From Oscillospiraceae bacterium (GTDB lineage: Bacteria; Bacillota; Clostridia; Oscillospirales; Ruminococcaceae), in NCBI GenBank assembly GCA_017847835.1, contig JAGASH010000008.1, positions 248,001-312,000 of the forward strand: DNA of 64,000 nt. Reading direction: 5' to 3'. Numbering within the stretch: the stretch's first letter is position 1; every line of letters starts with the position of its first letter. This document shows, piece after piece, positions 56,968 through 64,000 of the stretch. Below the pieces are notes generated by a model that was not told the origin of the DNA, ran no database searches, and was given only the letters and a program-made list of their open reading frames with translations. The position numbers and the translations under genes were made by a program.

Positions 56968-59900
56968 TCAATTCGGCTGCTTCCGCCTGTTTTTAATCAG
57001 GAACACCGACAGCACCTTTGACAAAAATACCAGCGAATCAATCTGCTCCTGCGTCCAGAAACGGTTCTCGCGGCACTCGTCAAACCCGACAAATCCCTTG
57101 AACACCCCGTTATCCAAAATCGCACACTGAAGTACGGATTTTATCCCCTGACGTTCCAGAATTTCTCTTGTCGGTTCGTCCAGCTCCCTTATATCCCGAC
57201 AATAGAAAATTCCCTCGTCATTCATATTCTCGCGATAATGCCCGCCGAGGTCTTCTTCATACGAAACATTCTGAAGCGTGTCAATCTCGGGCGAAATCCC
57301 CTTCGCGCACCACTCAAACGTGTTCGAGCAATACGCTCCGTCCTCGCTGTCCTCGAAAATATACACCCTGCTCACGTCAAAGTTCTCGCCGACAAATTTC
57401 AGCGCTTGATTAATTCCCGCATTAAGGTCGCTTCCCGAATACAGCAGACTGAAAATCCGCATTATCAGCGGCACCGCGCCGTTCGGATTTGCGCTCAGAA
57501 CAACATTTTCGCGTCCCTTTTTCACGGCTTCCTCTGTACGGAAGGTTATCTCGTTCATCAAATTCGCGTCAAACAGTACAACGCAGTTTTTGCCGCGGTT
57601 TTTCGCCTGATAAAGCGCGCTGTCTGCCTGTTTCAGAAGCTGACGATAATCGCGGTTGTCGGGATTTGCAATCGAAACACCAATACTGCACTTAATTCCG
57701 TCAAGCTGAGGAATATTGATTTTCTCGATTTTTTCAAGTATCTGATTGCCTTTTTTCTCGGCTAATGCAGCCGTTGCGTGAGGAACATAAACGAAATACT
57801 CGTCACCGCCGTATCTTCCGACAATATCGGCTTCACGGAACACTTCCTTTACGGTTGTCGCGAAAATCTTCAGAAATTCATCACCGAACATATGACCGAA
57901 GCGGTCGTTTATGCTCTTGAAATCGTCCACGTCTATCATCAGAAGCGCGCCCGACGAGCTCCGCTTCAGCTCGGTTTTTATAAGCTCTTCCGTGGTTGCC
58001 TTGTTGTAAATGTCAACGCAGAGGCTGTCGTACATCGCGCGCGACTGGATTTCCTCAATTCTTGCCATTTCGTCCTCAACGTCTTCGAGCTTTCCGACAA
58101 TTCTGAACACAACGCCCTCCTCGTCGCAGATACTCTTGAACGTTGCTCTTTGTCTTCGCGGGTAGCCCTCGACGAGCATTTTCACGATAATGGTTTCGGT
58201 TGACACCGCGTCGGACAGCCTTTTCAGCACGTCCACAAATCCCTCTCTGTCCTCGTCGCATAGCTTCGAGAACACGGAAATATCGTTTGTCACTCCCGCC
58301 AGCGTAACCGCGTGCATTTCACCGTCACCCGAGCTGCGGTAATATGTGAGCTCGTCGACATCGGGAGAGTAGTTGAAAATCGTCACGCTGACCTCGCCGA
58401 TAAGCACCTGATACATCTGATTTCGTACAGCTTCCTGTTTGCGTGCTTCGACCTGCTCGCTGATATCCGAAATAACCGTGTACAAAATCATCGCGCCGTC
58501 TTCTTCAACGGTGCTGTATGTCGCTTTTACCCAGATGTGCCGCCCGTCCGCACGAATGCACGGGAATGTCTGCTCACCGCTCATTCCGGGAGTTATTTTG
58601 TATCGGCTGAGGAAAATTCTTATCGGGTTGTTTTCATCTAAAAATCTCAGCTTATTGCTCTCGCCGAAAATCCTGTATGTTTTTTCGCTGAGGTAAACGG
58701 GCAGGATTTCGTCCTCTGTGCAGCGGAAAATTCCAAGTCCCATCGGAATATGACGGACGGTTTTTCTGAGCAGGCTGTCGGTTTTTTCGCGCTCCAGCCA
58801 TTTTGCCTCGCGAACAGAATTTTGCAGCTGGGCATTCTGCTCTGCCAGCACCTTTTCCGTTATATCCGACAGGGAAATGCAGATAATCGGGTTTTTGTCG
58901 GTGCCGCCGAGCCGTCTGTGTATCGAGTCAAGGTAAATAAGGTCGCCGTTTTTCTTGTAGCGTCGGCAAACCGCGCGAACCGGTCTGCCTGTTTTTGCCG
59001 CTTCAAGACACGCATTTTTCGAGGTTTCCACGTCTTCGGGATAAAGGTATTCCCAGACGTTTGTGTTTTCTTCAAGGTAGCTGTTGTCCGCGGTATAGCC
59101 CATTATGTTCAGGTATTCCTCGTTTACCCGTATAACCTCAAGCCTGTCGCCGGTGAATTCGTAAATACCAAAGCCTCCGAATATACTACCGATAAGCTTT
59201 GAAAAAACCGAGTCGTTTCCGAAAATCTTGTTTATGTCGACGTCCATTCCGTAGGTTTCGACAGCGGTTTCTTGTTTTGTCACGAGGTTTTCCGAAAGCA
59301 GCTTTGAAAATTCGCTTTCGGGAATGGGCTTTGAAAAGAAGAAGCCCTGAATATATCCGCAGCCTATGCTTTCGAGAAATTCAAACTGCCCGCGGGTTTC
59401 AACTCCCTGTGCCAGAAGAGGTGCATTAAGCCATTTTCCCGTGCGTACAAGCGAGGTGACGATTGCTCCGATTTTGCCGTTTTTCTCGAAGCCCTCCATA
59501 AATTTCATATCCAGCTTCAGCACGTCAAACGGCATTTTCTTCAGCGTGTTAAGCGAGGAAGCTCCCCCGCCGAAGCCGTCAAGCACTATCGGATATCCCG
59601 CCGAGCGAAGCTTTTTAATCGTTTCGATAAGAGTGGTTGAGTTGTCGGTGAAAACCGTTTCCGTGACCTCAATTCGCAGATTTTGCGGTTCAACTCTGTT
59701 TTTCCTTGCAATATCGTGGATTTTGTCAAAAATATTCGAGTTATAAAGGCTTGTGCGCGAGATGTTTACCGACATCGGAAGCTGTTCAAATCCCGCGTCG
59801 GTGCGTCTTTTCTGAAAAGCGCAGGCTTGCTCCACAACATACAAATCAAGCTCCGTGATAAAGCCGTTCTTCTCGAAAATCGGCAGGAATGTATCGGGAA

Positions 59901-61344
59901 GAATTGTTCCTTTTTCGGGGTGGTTCCAGCGCGCGAGAGCTTCCGCTCCCACAAACTTTTTCGCTTTTACACCGTAAATCGGCTGGAAATACACGCAGAA
60001 TTCATTGTTTCGCAGCGCACGGAAGCACTCTTCACCTATGCGCTGTTCTTCAAGCATTTTCCGGCGCATTTTCTCGTCAAAATAGGTTATATGCTCGCGA
60101 ACTCCGCCCGCAACAGAACGGCACGCAATTGACGCTCTTTCCGCCATTTCCTCGATTGAAAGCGAGCGGTCGTCGATTTTGTACACGCCCATATAAAAGC
60201 AAAGGTCGCCTGTTGCCTCGCAGTTTTTCACGACAGCGCTTTCGACAGCGGCAACAATCGACTGCGGGTGAACGGAACGCTCGGAATACGGCGTCATTAT
60301 TGCAAATCTGTCCGCATAAAACCGCGCAAATACTCCGCTTTCATCGATGATTTCCGAAAGCGTTTGTGCGATTGTTTTCAGCAGCTTGTCGCCCTCGGTT
60401 TTTCCGAGAGAGTTGTTCGCACTGCGGAAATTCCCGACGTTCAGCTTCATAATTGTGTACTCGGTGAGCGGGTTTTCCTTCAGAAGCTCCTGCGCTCTTT
60501 TAATGAACGCAGCACGGTTGTTGCAGCCGGTAATCGGGTCGATATAGGCGGTGTCGCAAAGCTCTTTTTCGCGCGCTTTTTCGTCGGTGATATCCGTGAT
60601 TATCGAGTAAAAGAGCTTTTCACCCGCGTTGTCGGTTATCGTCTGACCGCAGAGCATAAGCCAGATTTCCCGCCCGTCAAAACCGCGGCATTTGAACGTG
60701 AATTTAATCTGCCCGCCGTTATCATAAGCGTCGTTTATGCGGTTCCTTATGGAGAGCGCGTCCTCGGCTTCAAGTCCCGTCACGGAGCTCGACAAAACGC
60801 ATTTCAGTCCCGTGTCATAGTCGGGAAAACCGAGCATTTCCGACAGAGCTTTGTTTATGTAAAGCGTTTTCATTGTCCCGTCATCGGAAAGCTGCGCTAT
60901 TGAAATTCCGTTCGGAGCGTCATTCAGCAGAGCTTTGAGCTGACCGGAATTGTCCGATTGATTGCTTTTCTTTCCGTCGCAGCACGCTTTGCTCAGAGTA
61001 TAAACGCTTTTTACGCGGTGTTCGAGCAGCGCCTTGTCGGTGTTCTCGGAAACGAAATCCGCAGCGCCCAAATCAAGCGCGAGCTTGCAGCTTTCGGGGC
61101 TGTTTTCGGGCGTCACCGCAATTACGGGAATTGTGCGCAGTTTGTCGTTTGCGCGCATTTGCGCAAGAACCTCAAAGCTCATCAAATCGAGTATCACAAC
61201 ATCGACAACACCCGCGTTTTCGGACAGCGTTTGTATTGCTGCACGGCTGTTTTGCTCGCACATTACCGTAAAGCAGGTTTCCAGATTTTTTGTGATTTTT
61301 GAAAGATTTCCCGCTATAAGAACAGTAATGGTTTTTTCTTCCAT
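56968..61344 (-). CDS. Multidomain c-di-GMP signalling protein (REC-PAS-GGDEF-EAL-PAS-GGDEF-GAF)
   Basis: 1458 residues, cytoplasmic. Approximate order: receiver-like 1-125 (VVILDLMSFEVLAQM), PAS 130-260, degenerate GGDEF 265-420 (FYADRFAIM in place of the motif), EAL 435-690 (GAEALARW, MSVNIS, IEVTET, LDMKF, QGVET; but LDGFGGG where DDFGTG is expected), three PAS-type segments 730-1120, GGDEF 1130-1290 with intact GRYGGDEY and inhibitory-site READ five residues before it, and a GAF domain 1310-1450. It probably makes c-di-GMP; the EAL half may be weak or inactive. It ends about 15 bases beyond repeat copy B. Confidence 0.88.
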   Translation of the reverse strand: MEEKTITVLIAGNLSKITKNLETCFTVMCEQNSRAAIQTLSENAGVVDVVILDLMSFEVLAQMRANDKLRTIPVIAVTPENSPESCKLALDLGAADFVSENTDKALLEHRVKSVYTLSKACCDGKKSNQSDNSGQLKALLNDAPNGISIAQLSDDGTMKTLYINKALSEMLGFPDYDTGLKCVLSSSVTGLEAEDALSIRNRINDAYDNGGQIKFTFKCRGFDGREIWLMLCGQTITDNAGEKLFYSIITDITDEKAREKELCDTAYIDPITGCNNRAAFIKRAQELLKENPLTEYTIMKLNVGNFRSANNSLGKTEGDKLLKTIAQTLSEIIDESGVFARFYADRFAIMTPYSERSVHPQSIVAAVESAVVKNCEATGDLCFYMGVYKIDDRSLSIEEMAERASIACRSVAGGVREHITYFDEKMRRKMLEEQRIGEECFRALRNNEFCVYFQPIYGVKAKKFVGAEALARWNHPEKGTILPDTFLPIFEKNGFITELDLYVVEQACAFQKRRTDAGFEQLPMSVNISRTSLYNSNIFDKIHDIARKNRVEPQNLRIEVTETVFTDNSTTLIETIKKLRSAGYPIVLDGFGGGASSLNTLKKMPFDVLKLDMKFMEGFEKNGKIGAIVTSLVRTGKWLNAPLLAQGVETRGQFEFLESIGCGYIQGFFFSKPIPESEFSKLLSENLVTKQETAVETYGMDVDINKIFGNDSVFSKLIGSIFGGFGIYEFTGDRLEVIRVNEEYLNIMGYTADNSYLEENTNVWEYLYPEDVETSKNACLEAAKTGRPVRAVCRRYKKNGDLIYLDSIHRRLGGTDKNPIICISLSDITEKVLAEQNAQLQNSVREAKWLEREKTDSLLRKTVRHIPMGLGIFRCTEDEILPVYLSEKTYRIFGESNKLRFLDENNPIRIFLSRYKITPGMSGEQTFPCIRADGRHIWVKATYSTVEEDGAMILYTVISDISEQVEARKQEAVRNQMYQVLIGEVSVTIFNYSPDVDELTYYRSSGDGEMHAVTLAGVTNDISVFSKLCDEDREGFVDVLKRLSDAVSTETIIVKMLVEGYPRRQRATFKSICDEEGVVFRIVGKLEDVEDEMARIEEIQSRAMYDSLCVDIYNKATTEELIKTELKRSSSGALLMIDVDDFKSINDRFGHMFGDEFLKIFATTVKEVFREADIVGRYGGDEYFVYVPHATAALAEKKGNQILEKIEKINIPQLDGIKCSIGVSIANPDNRDYRQLLKQADSALYQAKNRGKNCVVLFDANLMNEITFRTEEAVKKGRENVVLSANPNGAVPLIMRIFSLLYSGSDLNAGINQALKFVGENFDVSRVYIFEDSEDGAYCSNTFEWCAKGISPEIDTLQNVSYEEDLGGHYRENMNDEGIFYCRDIRELDEPTREILERQGIKSVLQCAILDNGVFKGFVGFDECRENRFWTQEQIDSLVFLSKVLSVFLIKNRRKQPN

Positions 61345-61347
61345 AAC

Positions 61348-61809
61348 TCATTCTCCCATTTTTTTATCATTTTTCGGTATAAACACAAATCCCGCTTCAA
61401 GCAAAAATCCGATTATCATCAAAATCAGCTTCAGCGGTTCGGAGAAAAACGCGACAATTTCGGCAAATACTCCGATATCCCAGAAAAGTACAACACCGAT
61501 TGCCGAGGCGAAAACCGCCAGCACCAGAACCGCTCCCGCAGCAATATCCTTGCACTTTCTAATCAGACTGTCGCTCTCGGGACAAACCTTGTCGCACAGC
61601 CGCTCCAGCGCGGTGTTTACACATTCCGCGGATAACACGGCAGCGCACGTCAGCAAAAGCATCGCCCATTCCGCTTTTTCAAACGAGTAGAATTTCGCGG
61701 CAAAGAAAATCACCGTTGCCGCAGCGCAGATGTGAAACCGAAAATTCCGCTCCGAAAACGCGTCTGCAATTCCTCGTCCCGCGTAAAAAAATCCCTTGAA
61801 AAAACTCAT
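61348..61809 (-). CDS. dgkA: Diacylglycerol/undecaprenol kinase
   Basis: 153 residues, membrane. The core AGRGIADAFSERNFRFHICAA, TCAAVLSAECVNTALERLCD (catalytic Glu and metal site) and a DIAAGAVLVLAVFASAIG helix match the Gram-positive DgkA, which phosphorylates undecaprenol. A fourth hydrophobic segment extends the C-terminus by about 40 residues relative to the usual 110-130. Its start overlaps the ybeY stop by 4 bases. Confidence 0.9.
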   Translation of the reverse strand: MSFFKGFFYAGRGIADAFSERNFRFHICAAATVIFFAAKFYSFEKAEWAMLLLTCAAVLSAECVNTALERLCDKVCPESDSLIRKCKDIAAGAVLVLAVFASAIGVVLFWDIGVFAEIVAFFSEPLKLILMIIGFLLEAGFVFIPKNDKKMGE

Positions 61810-62276
61810 CGTGTTATACCGAGCCTTTGCAGAACATTTTCCTGTTTTTCAAACATTTCCTTTTCTTCATCGGGGGTTTCGTGGTCGTAGCCCAGCAGAT
61901 GAAACAGCGAGTGCGCAATCAGAAATGCGGTTTCGCGCTTCATCGAGTGCCCGTATTCCTCGCTCTGTGACTGCGCTTTTTCAAGCGAAATCACGATATC
62001 TCCGAGGATTACCGCGTCGTTTTCGGGGTTCACCTCAAAGCCTTCCTCGGTGAACGCGGGAAACGAAAGCACATCGGTTTCGCGGTCAATATCACGGTGC
62101 TGCTTGTTCAGCTCGCGTATTGTAACATTGTCAACAAACGTCACGGAAACCTCCGCGTCCTCGTCCATTTCCTCCTCCGCGAGAGCCTGTTCGGTGCAGT
62201 TTTTTATCAGTCCCTCCGCGTCAAAATCGAGCTTGATTTTGTCCTGCTCATCGGAAAAATATACAAAAATTTTCAT
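61806..62276 (-). CDS. ybeY: Endoribonuclease YbeY (rRNA maturation)
   Basis: 156 residues. RELNKQHRDIDRETDVLSFP and LGDIVISLEKA are family segments, and the zinc site is HSLFHLLGYDHETPDEEKEMF (three His; the usual HGxLHLxGYDH has Ser-Leu-Phe here). It processes 16S rRNA 3' ends and takes part in ribosome quality control. Part of the conserved phoH-ybeY-dgkA run. Confidence 0.95.
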   Translation of the reverse strand: MKIFVYFSDEQDKIKLDFDAEGLIKNCTEQALAEEEMDEDAEVSVTFVDNVTIRELNKQHRDIDRETDVLSFPAFTEEGFEVNPENDAVILGDIVISLEKAQSQSEEYGHSMKRETAFLIAHSLFHLLGYDHETPDEEKEMFEKQENVLQRLGITR

Positions 62277-62277
62277 C

Positions 62278-63048
62278 TTAACTCCTTTTTGCTATGAAGA
62301 ACAACCTCGGAAAACTGAAGATGATTTCGCCGTTTTTCTGCGTGGGATAAGCCTTTTCAACCTCGCGCTGCACATCGTTTGTGAACTCCTCTTTTTCCGC
62401 GTCGGAAAGCGCGTCGAGATAGGGTTTTAGTCCCGTTGATTTGTACCATTCGATAATGCTGTCATAGGACGGCATTCTGTGGCAGTAAACTGTTTTCCAC
62501 ATCTCAAAATCGCTCGTCAAATCGGACAGAATATCGAAATATTCTCCCTCGGTGAGCGTGAAAAATATGCTCGGATTTGTGAATTTTTCGCGCCATTTTT
62601 CGCTTGTTGAAACGCTCCCGATGATTTTGTGTATCAGCTCGTCAAAGTTCACGGGAATTTGTACGGCAAGCTCACCGCCGTTTTTCAGCATTGAAAACAT
62701 CTTCGGCAAAAGCTCGCGGTGATTAGGTATCCACTGAATACACGCGTTTGAGAAAACCAAATCAAACTTCCCCGAAAACTCCGACAAATCTCCGCCAGCG
62801 TCAAGTCTGATAAACTCGCAGTCGGGATTGTCCTTTCGGGCGGCTTCCAGCATATTTTCGCTGTAATCCGCGCCGACTGCCCGAGCGCTCGGAAAGCGGT
62901 TTTTGACAACGCGGGTGCTGTTTCCGGGACCGCAGCCGATGTCGATAAATTCGCTCGGATTTATGTCAATCCTTGCCGCCAAATCGACAGCGGGCTGAGT
63001 GCGCTGCGCCTTGAATTTAAGGTACTGCGCGCTGTTCCAGTCAGCCAT
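62278..63048 (-). CDS. Trans-aconitate methyltransferase-like protein
   Basis: 256 residues. Start ADWNSAQYLKFKAQRTQPAVDL, SAM motif IDIGCGPGNSTRVVKNRFP near residue 36, GADYSENML near 58 and FSNACIQWIPNHRELLPKMFSMLKNGG match Tam, which methylates trans-aconitate, an inhibitor of aconitase. It lies between phoH and ybeY, overlapping phoH by 8 bases and one base from ybeY, an unusual insertion into a conserved operon. Confidence 0.88.
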   Translation of the reverse strand: MADWNSAQYLKFKAQRTQPAVDLAARIDINPSEFIDIGCGPGNSTRVVKNRFPSARAVGADYSENMLEAARKDNPDCEFIRLDAGGDLSEFSGKFDLVFSNACIQWIPNHRELLPKMFSMLKNGGELAVQIPVNFDELIHKIIGSVSTSEKWREKFTNPSIFFTLTEGEYFDILSDLTSDFEMWKTVYCHRMPSYDSIIEWYKSTGLKPYLDALSDAEKEEFTNDVQREVEKAYPTQKNGEIIFSFPRLFFIAKRS

Positions 63049-64000
63049 TTTTCTCTCTCCTTTCGCGCCGTGAGCCGCTGTGCTGCTCGTATGCGTTCAC
63101 TATATCCTGAACCAGCTTGTGCCGCACAACGTCCTTTTCCGTGAAGTAATTCTGTCCGATATCCTCGACGTTTTTCAGCACGCGAAGCGCTTCCACAAGT
63201 CCAGATTTTTTGCTTTCGGGAAGGTCAATCTGCGTGATGTCGCCCGTGATAACCATTTTCGAGTTGAAACCAAGACGCGTCAGGAACATTTTCATCTGCT
63301 CGCGCGTGGTGTTCTGAGCCTCGTCGAGAATAATGAAGCTGTCGTCGAGCGTTCGTCCGCGCATATACGCAAGCGGAGCAACTTCGATTGTCCCGCGCTC
63401 CTGTAATTTCGCGAAGCTCTCCTGTCCGAGCATATCGAAAAGCGCGTCATAGAGCGGTCTGAGGTAAGGGTCAACCTTGTTCTGCAAATCGCCGGGAAGA
63501 AAGCCGAGCTTTTCGCCCGCCTCAACCGCAGGTCTTGTCAGAATAATCCGCTGAACCTGTTTCTGCTTGAAAGCCGTCACCGCGAGCGCAACCGCAAGGT
63601 AGGTTTTTCCCGTGCCCGCAGGACCTACGCCGAAGGTTATCGTGCGCTTTCTAATCATATCGCAGTATTTTTTCTGTCCGACGGTTTTCGGTTTAATCGG
63701 TTTTCCCGAGCACGTCACGCAAACGCAGTCCCCCGAAACCGCCGAGATTTCTTCCTCAGCGCCCTCGTTTACCATCGCGATTGCATAGCGCACCTGCTGT
63801 TCCTCAATCGTTTCACCACGGTGAAAATACCCGCAGAGCGTCCGAAGCGCCTTTTCCGCTTTCTTCACGGAATGTTCGTCGTCGCCGCTGATTTTTACCT
63901 CGCTTCCGCGCGAAAAAATCGTCACGGAAAACGCTTTTTGCACAAGATTTATATTTCTGTCAAAGTCGCCGAAAACCGCGCTGATTTCCTCCGCGCTGTT
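63041..64000 (-). CDS. phoH: PhoH family ATPase, 5' end beyond window
   Basis: 320 residues visible; the frame stays open to base 64000, so the start lies outside. Walker A GVGPAGTGKTYLAVALAV, RPAVEAGEKLGFLPGDLQNKVDPYLRPLYDAL, the acidic ILDEAQNTT and GDITQIDLP are the PhoH hallmarks. It is probably an RNA-related helicase/ATPase acting with YbeY. The C-terminus ends in a basic tail (GSRRERREKNG). First visible gene of phoH-tam-ybeY-dgkA. Confidence 0.95.
   Translation of the reverse strand, partial: NSAEEISAVFGDFDRNINLVQKAFSVTIFSRGSEVKISGDDEHSVKKAEKALRTLCGYFHRGETIEEQQVRYAIAMVNEGAEEEISAVSGDCVCVTCSGKPIKPKTVGQKKYCDMIRKRTITFGVGPAGTGKTYLAVALAVTAFKQKQVQRIILTRPAVEAGEKLGFLPGDLQNKVDPYLRPLYDALFDMLGQESFAKLQERGTIEVAPLAYMRGRTLDDSFIILDEAQNTTREQMKMFLTRLGFNSKMVITGDITQIDLPESKKSGLVEALRVLKNVEDIGQNYFTEKDVVRHKLVQDIVNAYEQHSGSRRERREKNG

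Noticed and set aside
57238..61302. Several plus-strand frames of 110-210 codons
   Set aside because: All antisense to the 1458-residue c-di-GMP gene, whose domains are unambiguous.

Overview
The window looks like chromosome of a spore-forming, anaerobic Gram-positive Clostridia member, most likely Ruminococcus or a close relative in the Oscillospiraceae. Evidence: a spoIIAA-spoIIAB-sigF operon, strong AGGAGG-type ribosome sites with frequent TTG/GTG starts, consensus sigma-A promoters (TTGACA-N17-TATAAT), a secreted protein with a dockerin-like pair of calcium repeats, a compact SufCB iron-sulfur system and the phoH-ybeY-dgkA cluster. No rRNA, tRNA or CRISPR array was seen.

Layout. 1-9.2 kb (mostly minus strand): lysA with a small membrane gene under a promoter carrying a DtxR/IdeR-like box, an esterase, a GT4 glycosyltransferase, the spoIIA operon, an XRE regulator with palindromic operators, and a hybrid histidine kinase broken by a nonsense codon and an internal deletion. 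9.3-9.7 kb is a chemotaxis-receptor remnant.

9.86-23.77 kb is an integrated mobilizable element of about 13.9 kb sitting at the 3' end of rpsI. It is bounded by an imperfect 13-bp direct repeat (CGCTTGGAG core) and carries a tyrosine integrase, a MOBV relaxase preceded by a dense hairpin array (putative oriT), a DUF3987/YfjI-type protein, small HTH and accessory proteins, and a defence cargo. The cargo is one minus-strand operon: two Dam-type adenine methyltransferases, a close FokI homologue (type IIS restriction enzyme) and a 958-residue SIR2-domain protein with a long helical C-terminus. A modification-restriction system combined with a presumed NAD-depleting abortive-infection effector is the most interesting system in the window.

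23.8-35.2 kb: rpsI/rplM; an ArsR-controlled metal-export operon (ArsR, methyltransferase, stand-alone HMA protein, P1B ATPase without its own HMA domain); a vWA-PP2C-SseB operon; trmB with a lipase; minimal sufCB. 35.2-35.8 kb holds palindromic repeats and a nested stem structure. 36-43.4 kb: a PadR-DUF1700-DUF4097-DUF4097 envelope operon; then a frameshifted receiver gene, a membrane TIR protein with an outside DUF6273 domain, and a DHH phosphoesterase.

43.5-64 kb: an ABC exporter pair, an SDR and a thioesterase, smpB, the LRR/dockerin protein, a PF12897-type aminotransferase, three paralogous membrane proteins with PH/YcxB-like modules, a CPA2 antiporter, a second copy of the interspersed repeat, a 1458-residue c-di-GMP signalling protein, and dgkA-ybeY-tam-phoH. 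Several signalling genes are decaying (histidine kinase, chemotaxis receptor, receiver protein), while the housekeeping genes are intact.
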